Source of the DNA: an uncultured Spirochaetaceae bacterium
Lineage (GTDB): Bacteria > Spirochaetota > Spirochaetia > Treponematales > Treponemataceae
Direction: 5' to 3'
DNA length: 10,708 bases
NCBI GenBank assembly: GCA_902766345.1
Contig: CACXDK010000123.1
Span: 1 to 10,708, forward strand
Numbering within the stretch: position 1 is the first letter of the stretch; each line of letters begins with the position of its first letter. The notes beneath the pieces are model-generated. The model made no database searches, had not been told where the DNA came from, and saw only the letters and a program-made list of their open reading frames with translations. The position numbers and the translations under genes are program-made. Shown in pieces: positions 1-6,982 of the stretch.

Positions 1-791
1 TCGTTAGCACCAGCTTCATTCTTATTTGCATCGGCGCTAGCACCATTAGAACCATTGCTATTAGCACCAGTTCCGTTTGCACCGCTACCATTCTTATTAT
101 TGTTTGTATTATTTGCAAGCCTTGGCTGGTTGCTTCCAGAGCCAGAATTTGTCTTAGCTGATTTATCAGCGTTAGCCCCATTATTACCAGCTGTACCATC
201 CTGGAGATTTGCAGCAGTGTTTGGCTTTGAATCCGCAGCAGTCTTACCAGACTCAATAGCTCGATTAGATGTAGTACCATCCTGCAAATTTGCAGCAGTA
301 TTAGGCTTTGGATTTGGATTAATACGCTTCATTGTCTCAGGAAAGTTTTCCTCAGAGTTAGGCGGATTATAAATATCGTCAGTTTCATCCTTTACAACAG
401 CCGTGCTAGAAATTACACCAGTTCCATCTTTTCTTTCAGTTGTAACAACTTTAGAACTATCTTCTTTTTTATCAGCTTTAAAAGATTTATCTTCCTCAGC
501 AGGTTTTTGTTCAGCTACAGGCTCAGGCTTAGTTTCCACTACAGGTGCCTGAACAGGTTCTTCCTGCACTACAGGTTCTTCAACTTTTTCCTCAACCGCA
601 ACTTCTGTTTCTACAACAGTCTCAGAATCATCGCTTTCTTTTGTACGTGAATTCTTATTTTCATTTACAGCAGAACTTTCCGCAGCCGTCTTGCTTTTAG
701 AAGAAGATTCGGTTGGAGTTGATTTACACGATGTAAGATAGCCAGACAACATTAACATTACGGCCGTACTACCAGCTACGAGTTTTTTCAT
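1..791 (-). CDS. Low-complexity lipoprotein, partial (C-terminus beyond the left edge)
   Basis: An open frame runs from ATG at 791-789 to base 1 without a stop, giving 263 codons and no C-terminus. The N-terminus is MKKLVAGSTAVMLMLSGYLTSC, a lipoprotein signal with lipobox L-T-S-C and lipidated Cys22, so the mature protein should be membrane-anchored. Residues about 30-150 are rich in Glu, Lys, Val, Pro and Ser, and look like an extended charged linker. KPNTAANLQDGT occurs twice, at residues 162-173 and 189-200. From about residue 200 the chain becomes an Asn/Gly/Ala/Ser-rich tract. No folded domain is recognisable in the visible part. The start is supported by a GGGGTGG-type ribosome binding site at 798-804, six bases from the ATG. 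The gene begins 18 bases after the Gx-family gene stops, so the two are probably cotranscribed. Function unknown; a surface-exposed or periplasm-spanning tether is inference. Confidence 0.85.
   Translation of the reverse strand, partial: MKKLVAGSTAVMLMLSGYLTSCKSTPTESSSKSKTAAESSAVNENKNSRTKESDDSETVVETEVAVEEKVEEPVVQEEPVQAPVVETKPEPVAEQKPAEEDKSFKADKKEDSSKVVTTERKDGTGVISSTAVVKDETDDIYNPPNSEENFPETMKRINPNPKPNTAANLQDGTTSNRAIESGKTAADSKPNTAANLQDGTAGNNGANADKSAKTNSGSGSNQPRLANNTNNNKNGSGANGTGANSNGSNGASADANKNEAGAN
192..308 (-). repeat. Duplicated 12-residue protein motif KPNTAANLQDGT
   Basis: Two copies (bases 308-273 and 227-192, minus strand) encode the identical peptide KPNTAANLQDGT with a 27-residue period. 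The copies differ at synonymous positions (Pro, Asn, Leu and Thr codons). The duplication is therefore not a recent DNA event, and the peptide appears conserved at protein level. Confidence 0.8.
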
Positions 792-809
792 TTATTACCA
801 CCCCTCTTT

Positions 810-1889
810 TTATAAATGAACAGACCTGTTGCGGTCTTCAAATGTCAGTTTATACATATCCATTAATCTGGCATCTAACTGTTCAAAGACAGCTCCTTTT
901 TTTAACTTCATACCAGAAGATTTACCAGTAGAAGTAAGGCTGTCAAACAAAAAGAACACCCTTGAAATAAAGCTTCCAGCCTTGCCAGGAAGTGTTGTAT
1001 TCCTACCCACAATACAGCGAGAAGCAAACACCATTCCAACAAGAACTCCGCTTCTTTTCAAACCATTTTCCAAAGCCCCTGCTGTAATTTTAAACTTACC
1101 AACCCCAAGTAAAACTTTTCCATAAGGCGAAAGCAAAGCCATAAACGTCACGGAAAAAATCACTACCAAAGAAGGCAGGATGCGGAGTTTTCCTTTTCTG
1201 GTAATCATTACCAGTATAAAAAAGAACGCAACAATACACCATTCTATAACTAGAATATCGGTGCACAGCATAAAAATGCAAGGGATAAACAGCAGAATTA
1301 CCACTAATCCTTTATAATACAAACGTTTTTTTGAGCATTCCGTTACATCCTGCATTGAAATTTCAGAAAATTCAGAACTGCACTCTGCATACCAATGCGA
1401 TTTCTGTTCAAAAAGATACGCAAAAATCCCAAGAAACAGCCCTGTACACAGTCCTGAAACAAGCAATAAAGGAGCTATATAACGTACATTTTCACCAAAC
1501 ATAATGTATTTTGCACACAAAATCTGAGCAGCATTATTTGCAAGAGCTCCAGCAAGTGAAAGCCCTATAAACGAAATGACATCAAATTTTTTAAACAATG
1601 CATAAAGGCATATTATCATAATGCCACTTGCAAGACTTCCTGCCAAAGAAAAAAGAAACACATAACTTATAAGAGTTCCACTAATAAAAGCTTGAAGTAA
1701 AATCTTAAGGAACACAAGAGCAAGAACCCATCTTGCAGGCATTTTTTTTACAGCCATAAGAACAGGCAGATTTGCCAACCCCAACCGCATAAATGGTAAG
1801 GGTTTAGGAACAGCATATTCCACTGCGGATAAAAAAAGACAAAGTGCTGAAAAAAAAGAAAGTTGATTTAGCCTACGACCAAGATGCAT
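810..1889 (-). CDS. Gx transporter-family membrane protein (Hpre_diP_synt_I type) with an extra EcfT-like C-terminal half
   Basis: A 359-residue polytopic inner-membrane protein. Residues about 10-160 match the Gx transporter family (often annotated heptaprenyl diphosphate synthase component I). Visible hallmarks are KPLPFMRLGLANLPVL near 29-44, SGTLISYVFLFSLAGS at 70-85, IGLSLAGALANNAAQI at 108-123 and LLLVSGLCTGLFLG at 141-154. By family knowledge these belong with the S-component-like membrane proteins of ECF-type uptake systems; the substrate cannot be told from sequence. A hydrophilic linker (about 161-190) joins a second membrane half with hydrophobic segments at about 193-230 and 237-262. 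Residues 268-310 (ITAGALENGLKRSGVLVGMVFASR, then GRNTTLPGKAGSF) resemble the region after the last helices of CbiQ/EcfT transmembrane components; this likeness is by eye and weak. No ATPase gene is nearby. There is no Shine-Dalgarno before the ATG; a -10-like TATAAT lies six bases upstream. Confidence 0.8.
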   Translation of the reverse strand: MHLGRRLNQLSFFSALCLFLSAVEYAVPKPLPFMRLGLANLPVLMAVKKMPARWVLALVFLKILLQAFISGTLISYVFLFSLAGSLASGIMIICLYALFKKFDVISFIGLSLAGALANNAAQILCAKYIMFGENVRYIAPLLLVSGLCTGLFLGIFAYLFEQKSHWYAECSSEFSEISMQDVTECSKKRLYYKGLVVILLFIPCIFMLCTDILVIEWCIVAFFFILVMITRKGKLRILPSLVVIFSVTFMALLSPYGKVLLGVGKFKITAGALENGLKRSGVLVGMVFASRCIVGRNTTLPGKAGSFISRVFFLFDSLTSTGKSSGMKLKKGAVFEQLDARLMDMYKLTFEDRNRSVHL

Positions 1890-1895
1890 ACATCC

Positions 1896-1901
1896 ATTAT
1901 A
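1896..1901 (-). promoter_or_regulatory. Candidate -10 element for the Gx-family gene, implying a leaderless mRNA
   Basis: A perfect TATAAT on the minus strand lies exactly six bases before ATG 1889, so the expected transcription start would be the A of the start codon. The region at -35 spacing (about 1919-1924, TTTCTT) is poor. No Shine-Dalgarno is present upstream. Confidence 0.35.
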
Positions 1902-1934
1902 AATCTTTATTGAAGATAAAGAAAGTCCTATAAC

Positions 1935-1964
1935 TAGCCAAATCTAAATATCCTATGATATAAT
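1935..1964 (+). promoter_or_regulatory. Promoter of the lipase gene
   Basis: An extended -10 element, TG-A-TATAAT, sits at 1956-1964, with TAGCCA (4 of 6 to the -35 consensus) at 1935-1940 and an 18-base spacer. The expected start is near 1971, leaving a leader of about 24 bases. That leader has no recognisable Shine-Dalgarno before ATG 1995. Confidence 0.55.
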
Positions 1965-1994
1965 ACAAAATAAATTTAAACTATTGAATTTCCA

Positions 1995-4157
1995 ATGATA
2001 AAAAGTAAGACATGCCTCCTGATAAGAGTAAGCCTTTTTCTCCTGATGCTAAATTTAACACTAGCATTACCTGCTCAGAATGGGCATATTCAAAAAGAAT
2101 TTTATGAATTCATTCCCTTAGGAAGCACAGAACCTGTCCAAACACAAATTCCTATAGAATGGGACGAAGACTGGCTTAATCAAAGTTCCTTTACCTACAA
2201 TCACAAAGTTGCAAGAGTGGCATGTGCCCTTGCCGACATTTCCGCTGCAGACGTAGCTGCAAATCCAACTGACAATGCTTTAATCCGTACCTATATCAAA
2301 CTTGGAATAGAACCTTCAACAATAAAAGCCTATTATGACATCAACTACGATGATCCATTCTGGGGCAATGATCAATGTGCCTTTTCTTTTGCCCACACAG
2401 ATAAAACTTTGTTCATCATCATAAGACCAAGTCCTTTTGAATCAAATGAATGGATTTCAAACATAAACGTAAGTGATGCAACCGCAGAAGAAACAAGCTT
2501 GCATGAAGGCTTTTTAAAACCAATGGTCTTAGTACAAAATGCCTTATTAAAATATATCGAAAGCGAAAAACTTGATGTAAAGAACATGAACCTGTTAATT
2601 ACAGGCTACAGCAGAGGTGCAGCGGTTGCAAACTTACTAGCAGCAACCTTTGCAATTGAAAATGCATTTCCACCCGAAAACATGTTTGTCTATACCTTTG
2701 CATCACCAAATGTCACAACCGCAAAGAATACAAATGACAGCCAGTTCAAATTTATATGGAACATAGTCAACGCAGAAGACATTGTGCCAACCCTTCCCCC
2801 TAACAGAAACGAATGGAAGTTTACAAAATACGGTAACATTCTTATTCTTGCAAACAATTGGAACAAGGATAGTACTTTATACGAAGAAAACTTTTTGCCA
2901 AGAATAAATGCCCTTTTCACACAGATACATGGCAGAGACTACCACCCGTTTGGAACAGGACCGTTTGTTCCGTTGCAGCTTACAATGATGCTAACAAATG
3001 TCACAAAGAACGTAGACAACTATTATAACGGCTTTACAAGGCTTCATAAAAAAGGCGTTGCTGCCATAAAAAAAACAGACATGAAAGCAATGCTTGCTCC
3101 TGAAACTGATGAAAAAAACAACAGCCTCATGCAAAAACTTTCAGACTTCTTTGTGGAACATACAGGAGGAGTTACAGAAAACGCTGCGGTATCCATAAAA
3201 GACATGCATGCCTGTGAAACCTATTTTTCATATCTAACGGCACTCACTCAAGAAGAAGCTTTTTCTACATTAGGATTCAGCCAGGTAATCATAAAAGGAA
3301 CCCCAGACGGCTTCATACAAGACTGTGAAGGAAATGTTCTGTTAAACTTTCAGGACGGGCGTGTTCAACATTCTTCATTAAAGCTTCCTGTTGCAGCCCG
3401 TAACAAAGGTTTAGACAGCATGGTCATAGGGTTTCCCGCAACTCAAGATTTCAAGATATATTTATCAAACACAAGCCTTGCACCAAGTTCTATAAATGCA
3501 ATAATCGAACAGTACGATGCAAGCGGAACCTTAATTAATACAACAGAAAATCAGAAATTCTATGCAGACATATCAAAAATCTACATAATAGATGCAGGAA
3601 AAATCACGCTGGAACAAAACAGCCTTACCGCACAGAAAATTCAGGGAGATGATAAAAAGGAACTTGCACACCAAACAGGCTTAACAGAAAAACAAAAAGC
3701 CCGCTTTACCTTTGAAGTAAATGTAAACACAGAAGGTCATTTCGGCTACGGTGTTCATTATGGTCCTGCAAAAATCTATCTGACGCTACTTACTACAACA
3801 GATATCTTTAACTTTGGCAAAGTCGTAGACCTTCAGCCAGGAATCGGAACACAACAACAGATTACAGGACCTTTAGTGATTGACTTGGAAGCCCTCTTCA
3901 AATGCACATGGTTTCCAGACAATAGGAACAATTCTAAAAGTGAAGAAAGGTTTGCTTTAATACCTTCTGCTCGGGCTTCCATTTCTTTTATGCCGATCCG
4001 CCGAACACGCATTTTTGCCGCAGGCATTGCCGACTTTAGAATAGACGGATTTAATGATTACGCTTTTACATCGGCCGTACGCGATAACATGACACATATT
4101 AAAATGGGAAACCGTGTGTACATTGCCCCAGCCTTCCAGTTTGGAATTAGATTTTAG
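1995..4157 (+). CDS. Secreted class 3-type lipase with a long C-terminal extension
   Basis: A 720-residue exported alpha/beta hydrolase. Residues 1-27 form a signal peptide (basic start, hydrophobic core, ALPA near 24-27). Class 3 lipase hallmarks follow in order: the central strand TLFIIIRPS (138-146), SLHEGFLKP (168-176) matching the family's H-x-GF element, the nucleophile elbow GYSRG (204-208, Ser206), FVYTFASPNV (231-240), and VNAEDIVPTLPP (258-269) giving probable catalytic Asp262. The His is probably H312 or H317 in IHGRDYHPFG. The oxyanion strand, usually R-G-T, reads R-P-S here. Predicted role: hydrolysis of ester lipids outside the cytoplasm. Residues about 320-565 are unassigned. 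Residues 569-720 look beta-strand-rich and end in Phe (FQFGIRF), as in outer-membrane barrels, so surface anchoring is possible. This is the only plus-strand gene in the left 8.3 kb; its coding strand is A/C-rich, unlike its neighbours. Confidence 0.82.
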   Translation: MIKSKTCLLIRVSLFLLMLNLTLALPAQNGHIQKEFYEFIPLGSTEPVQTQIPIEWDEDWLNQSSFTYNHKVARVACALADISAADVAANPTDNALIRTYIKLGIEPSTIKAYYDINYDDPFWGNDQCAFSFAHTDKTLFIIIRPSPFESNEWISNINVSDATAEETSLHEGFLKPMVLVQNALLKYIESEKLDVKNMNLLITGYSRGAAVANLLAATFAIENAFPPENMFVYTFASPNVTTAKNTNDSQFKFIWNIVNAEDIVPTLPPNRNEWKFTKYGNILILANNWNKDSTLYEENFLPRINALFTQIHGRDYHPFGTGPFVPLQLTMMLTNVTKNVDNYYNGFTRLHKKGVAAIKKTDMKAMLAPETDEKNNSLMQKLSDFFVEHTGGVTENAAVSIKDMHACETYFSYLTALTQEEAFSTLGFSQVIIKGTPDGFIQDCEGNVLLNFQDGRVQHSSLKLPVAARNKGLDSMVIGFPATQDFKIYLSNTSLAPSSINAIIEQYDASGTLINTTENQKFYADISKIYIIDAGKITLEQNSLTAQKIQGDDKKELAHQTGLTEKQKARFTFEVNVNTEGHFGYGVHYGPAKIYLTLLTTTDIFNFGKVVDLQPGIGTQQQITGPLVIDLEALFKCTWFPDNRNNSKSEERFALIPSARASISFMPIRRTRIFAAGIADFRIDGFNDYAFTSAVRDNMTHIKMGNRVYIAPAFQFGIRF

Positions 4158-4206
4158 GCTTGCAACTTATAATTTACTTATAATTGCAAGCCTCTTTATT
4201 TTTTTA
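4157..4206 (+). terminator. Intrinsic terminator of the lipase gene
   Basis: GGCTTGCAA (4157-4165) pairs perfectly with TTGCAAGCC (4184-4192). The helix continues as TTATAA (4167-4172) with TTATAA (4178-4183) around a single bulged C, leaving a five-base loop. A T-rich run follows at 4193-4205. It begins on the last base of the lipase stop codon. On the minus strand the hairpin is followed by CCTAAAATCT, so it would end S1-gene transcription only weakly if at all. Confidence 0.88.
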
Positions 4207-4214
4207 AGATTGGA

Positions 4215-5318
4215 TTATTTTCTATTCTTTAACAATGCAGCAAATGGATTATATGTCTCGCCGTCATCATCATTTGCATGAAGCTTTTCATACTCCTGAG
4301 CATTTTCTTCTTCTTCGTTAGAAACAACAGGAGAAAGGGAAATTCTCTTTTCTTCCATATCAACGCTATCTACAACAACAGCAAGAGGACTACCTACAGA
4401 GTAAACCTTCTTCAAGTTTGTATTGCGTTCAACAGGAAGTTTTGAAATATGAACAAGACCATCAACTGCAGGAGCAAGATTTACAAACAAACCAAAGTCT
4501 GCAACACGACTGATTGTTGCATCAAGCTTTGTTCCAGCAGGGAACTTTTTATCCATGCCTTCCCAAGGGTCAGATTCAAGAACTTTTGTACTTAAAGAAA
4601 CACGTTCTTTATCCCAGTCAGCACGAATAATCTTTGCTTCAACGGTCTGACCAACCTTAAGAACATCATGAACATCGTTTACACGAACATGGCTAATTTC
4701 AGAAACAGGCAAAAGAGCTTCAAAACCGTTGATTGAAACAAAAGCACCGTAGCTTTCAATGCGGGTTACTTCACCCTTTACTATAGAACCAACTTGAAGA
4801 GCACCTGCAAGCTTTGCCTTTTCTGCATTAGCCTGTTCTTCAAGAATAAGACGGTTAGAAACAACAATGTTCTTTCCTTCGTTCTTATATTCCTGAATTT
4901 TAAATGTTAAATGGCTTCCAACATATTCAGCAGGTTCTTTTCTGTTTTTGAATCCCATCTGGCTGTAAGGACAGAAAGCACGGACAGAACCAATCATTAC
5001 TTCAAAACCGCCCTTTATTTCCTTAGAAACATGACCTTCTACAGGAATACCGCTCTTATATGCAGTTTCAAGGGTGTCTTTTCCTGCGCTCTTACCTGCA
5101 ACTTTTGTTGTAAAATGAAGTTCGTCATTATTTGAACTGGCAAAATAAACGGTGATTTTATCACCTTCTTTTACAGAAACATTTCCGTTTTCGTCTGTAA
5201 ATTCCGCCTTATCTACAAAACCTTCGCTTTTAAGACCTAAATCAATGAATACAGTATCTCCAGTAACAGCAACAACAGTAGTTTCTACAACCTGTCCCGG
5301 ATTATAAAGATTTTTCAT
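4215..5318 (-). CDS. S1 RNA-binding domain protein with four S1 repeats (ribosomal S1-like)
   Basis: A 367-residue cytoplasmic RNA-binding protein built from four S1 (OB-fold) domains at about residues 7-72, 91-156, 176-244 and 260-329. Domain 3 (GSIVKGEVTRIESYGAFVSI) and domain 4 (ATISRVADFGLFVNL, GLVHISKL) are the most canonical; domain 2 is divergent. An acidic tail (NEEEENAQEYE) and a basic end follow. Canonical six-domain ribosomal S1 is longer, so this is either a short S1 or a paralogue acting in translation or RNA stability. I chose the ATG at 5318-5316 because AGGAGT (5323-5328) lies four bases upstream; an in-frame ATG at 5381 would add 21 unusual residues, including the translated hairpin, and would start upstream of the predicted transcription start. 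It is last in a run of five minus-strand genes but has its own promoter candidate. Confidence 0.9.
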   Translation of the reverse strand: MKNLYNPGQVVETTVVAVTGDTVFIDLGLKSEGFVDKAEFTDENGNVSVKEGDKITVYFASSNNDELHFTTKVAGKSAGKDTLETAYKSGIPVEGHVSKEIKGGFEVMIGSVRAFCPYSQMGFKNRKEPAEYVGSHLTFKIQEYKNEGKNIVVSNRLILEEQANAEKAKLAGALQVGSIVKGEVTRIESYGAFVSINGFEALLPVSEISHVRVNDVHDVLKVGQTVEAKIIRADWDKERVSLSTKVLESDPWEGMDKKFPAGTKLDATISRVADFGLFVNLAPAVDGLVHISKLPVERNTNLKKVYSVGSPLAVVVDSVDMEEKRISLSPVVSNEEEENAQEYEKLHANDDDGETYNPFAALLKNRK

Positions 5319-5334
5319 AAATACTCCTGTTTTT

Positions 5335-5362
5335 GTCAGCTTACAACCTAATGCAAGCTGAC
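5335..5362 (-). promoter_or_regulatory. Stem-loop in the S1 gene leader
   Basis: GTCAGCTT and AAGCTGAC form a perfect 8-base-pair stem with a 12-base loop. On the transcript the stem ends seven bases before the AGGAGT ribosome binding site, and is followed by A residues, not U, so it is not an intrinsic terminator. If transcription starts near 5366, the hairpin begins about five bases from the mRNA 5' end. It could stabilise the message or be a regulatory target; both are inference. Confidence 0.55.
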
Positions 5363-5372
5363 AAGTACAAAG

Positions 5373-5401
5373 AGTATACAAGACTGTTTATTTTTTTACA
5401 A
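5373..5401 (-). promoter_or_regulatory. Promoter of the S1 gene
   Basis: On the minus strand TTGTAA (rc of 5396-5401, 4 of 6 to consensus) and TATACT (rc of 5373-5378, 5 of 6) are separated by exactly 17 bases. The -35 overlaps the end of the upstream secreted-protein gene. The expected start is near 5366, giving a leader of about 48 bases. Confidence 0.55.
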
Positions 5402-6161
5402 TAATATTTATGTCGTCTTTTCCAGAAGCAATTTCGTAAGTAAAATCTTCTTCCGTATTCATTTCCTGAACGGCAAAATAACGGAAATCATCAAGATCCA
5501 TCTTTTTACTTACCTGCTTAAGTTTTTTAGAATTGCCCTTATTAACAGAACCTGATGCATAAGTTACCCAAACATGCTTTTTTCTGTCATAGCCGTGAAC
5601 CGTAAAGGCAAGAGCATCCAGACCAGTTTCATTTACAATGAAGATTTCATCATCGTAATCACTGTCAAGCTTCTTTGCATCAAATACAAAAGTGCGGATA
5701 TTGTTCTTCATATAAGGAAGAGGAGAAGCCTTTACATCAGCGTCAGCTTCCCAAATGTAAAAGTTAAGGTTCTTGTTAAGCTGATTGCTTGTAATCTGGA
5801 ACTTCTTGTTTTCTGGTGTAAGAATTCTAATTCCGTAGTACTGATATCTAAGGTAAGAATCTGTACTTCCCTTAAGTTTTGGCTCATCACCAAAGCCTTC
5901 AAGAGTTACTGTTCCAAGATCTGCCCAACGGTTACCTTCATTTCCGCCGTATCCCAATATTTGAGCCTGAATTGTTCCATCACAGGCATAGTCATATACT
6001 TTAATCAAAGAAGAAAAACGTGTTCCACCTTCTTTACGGATTGCATAAGAATCCACTACAAAAACGTTTTCTCCTTCAAGAACAGGAAGTTTCTGAGCGT
6101 GCAGGGTAGCAGCTGCAGCAAAAATAAAAGCGGTAGCAAATACTCTTTGTAATTTTTTCAT
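5388..6161 (-). CDS. Secreted protein of unknown function
   Basis: A 257-residue protein that I do not recognise. The N-terminus MKKLQRVFATAFIFAAAATLHA is a clear Sec signal peptide, with probable signal peptidase I cleavage after Ala22 (LHA before QKLP) and no lipobox. The mature chain has many short hydrophobic and aromatic stretches typical of beta structure (for example LRYQYYGIRIL, LNFYIWEADADV) and looks like a soluble periplasmic or extracellular protein. It has no cysteine pair, catalytic signature or C-terminal barrel motif. The start is well supported: AGAGGTG lies five bases before the ATG. It begins 26 bases after the stop of the barrel-like gene, so the two are probably cotranscribed and may act together. 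Its 3' end carries the -35 element of the S1 gene. Confidence 0.85.
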   Translation of the reverse strand: MKKLQRVFATAFIFAAAATLHAQKLPVLEGENVFVVDSYAIRKEGGTRFSSLIKVYDYACDGTIQAQILGYGGNEGNRWADLGTVTLEGFGDEPKLKGSTDSYLRYQYYGIRILTPENKKFQITSNQLNKNLNFYIWEADADVKASPLPYMKNNIRTFVFDAKKLDSDYDDEIFIVNETGLDALAFTVHGYDRKKHVWVTYASGSVNKGNSKKLKQVSKKMDLDDFRYFAVQEMNTEEDFTYEIASGKDDINIIVKK

Positions 6162-6187
6162 AAAAACACCTCTAAACTTTTAACAAC

Positions 6188-6910
6188 CTAATTCGTATTG
6201 CGGTTACCAAAATTCAGACACATTCCTACATAAAATTTCAAAAATCTACCGGATTTAACCTTATAATTTTCAGTGAAAGAAGACCCCAGACCTGAATATT
6301 CCATTTTACAGAAGCTGTTCATAGGAAATGCAAAATCAAAACCTGCATCAAGACCAAAGTTTGTTTTGCCAGTAGAAAAGAACCATTCCCGAATGCCGCC
6401 AGAAATGTTAAACATGATGTTCTTTTCCTGATATGTCATTTTTCCAAAAGAATTTTTTATGCTTATGTTCTGAATGTTAAAACGGACTCCTGGAGAAAAA
6501 TAAAGGGAGGTATACTTGCCAAAGGTAAATCTTGCGGCAGGACCTGCAGCAAAAGAAAGTACATAACCGCTGTCTACCTTTGCTTTTTCATCGTCCAGCA
6601 TACAATTACTGAAAACATTATAACTTACAGAAGAGCCAATGCCTAAATCAAGACTTTTTGAAGGAGATCCAAGAAACACGGTCGCACTTCCGCCTATTCC
6701 TGCAGGGGAAGTTATCTTTTTTTTCAGTGTTCCTTCATCGCGGGTTGTGAAAACACCATTGCCTGTAAATTCAACGTTCGAGCTACATTCTGTTAGGCAG
6801 TTGTAATCTATAGTAAATTCCATTGAAGGGCGGGCATAACAAAAAGCCCCTGAAAGAAAAAAAACGGATAAAACTATAAAAAGCTTAACTTTACAGACCT
6901 TTTTCAACAT
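6188..6910 (-). CDS. Probable outer-membrane beta-barrel protein, unclassified
   Basis: A 240-residue protein from the chosen start. MLKKVCKVKLFIVLSVFFLSGAFCYA is a signal peptide with likely cleavage after Ala26. The mature chain alternates polar and hydrophobic residues and is rich in Gly, Ser and aromatics (GIGSSVSYNVF, GPAARFTFGKYTSLYFSPGVRF, LKFYVGMCLNFG), as in small outer-membrane barrels. No named family is recognised. A longer reading from ATG 6973 would add 21 residues and put a second hydrophobic stretch before the signal peptide. I prefer 6910 because the signal peptide is then normal and because a strong promoter candidate places the transcription start at this ATG. There is no Shine-Dalgarno at either start. 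It follows the FtsH-like gene by 72 bases and precedes the secreted-protein gene by 26 bases. Confidence 0.78.
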   Translation of the reverse strand: MLKKVCKVKLFIVLSVFFLSGAFCYARPSMEFTIDYNCLTECSSNVEFTGNGVFTTRDEGTLKKKITSPAGIGGSATVFLGSPSKSLDLGIGSSVSYNVFSNCMLDDEKAKVDSGYVLSFAAGPAARFTFGKYTSLYFSPGVRFNIQNISIKNSFGKMTYQEKNIMFNISGGIREWFFSTGKTNFGLDAGFDFAFPMNSFCKMEYSGLGSSFTENYKVKSGRFLKFYVGMCLNFGNRNTN

Positions 6911-6916
6911 ATTGCA

Positions 6917-6945
6917 ATTATGATGGTAAGCCGTTAAAAAGTCAA
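6917..6945 (-). promoter_or_regulatory. Promoter of the barrel-like gene, implying a leaderless mRNA
   Basis: On the minus strand TTGACT (rc of 6940-6945, 5 of 6) and CATAAT (rc of 6917-6922, 5 of 6) are separated by exactly 17 bases. Only six bases (TGCAAT) lie between the -10 and ATG 6910, so the expected start is the A of the ATG. This is the best-matching promoter in the window. Confidence 0.6.
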
Positions 6946-6982
6946 TCAAAAGCAAAAAAAAGTCTTTTTGCATCTGATTGAT

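Noticed and set aside
55..372. Plus-strand open frame of 105 codons
   Set aside because: It is antisense to the minus-strand lipoprotein, which has a proper signal peptide, lipobox and ribosome binding site; the plus reading is a low-complexity mirror.
5319..5381. Upstream start for the S1 protein at ATG 5381
   Set aside because: It would translate the leader hairpin into an odd Cys/Leu-rich N-terminus and lies upstream of the predicted transcription start; ATG 5318 has AGGAGT at the right distance.
5574..6152. Plus-strand open frame of 192 codons
   Set aside because: It lies wholly opposite the secreted-protein gene, has no ribosome binding site and reads as an improbable Ser/Lys/Val-rich mixture.
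6952..6971. GCAAAAA/TTTTTGC inverted repeat after the FtsH-like gene
   Set aside because: The stem is almost all A-T with two G-C pairs and only four T residues follow on the minus strand; too weak to call a terminator.
6188..6982. Search for a frameshifted M41 protease domain downstream of the FtsH-like stop
   Set aside because: The DNA encodes a signal-peptide-bearing barrel-like protein on the same strand, and no HExxH-type motif is visible, so the shorter FtsH is not a simple frameshift within this window.
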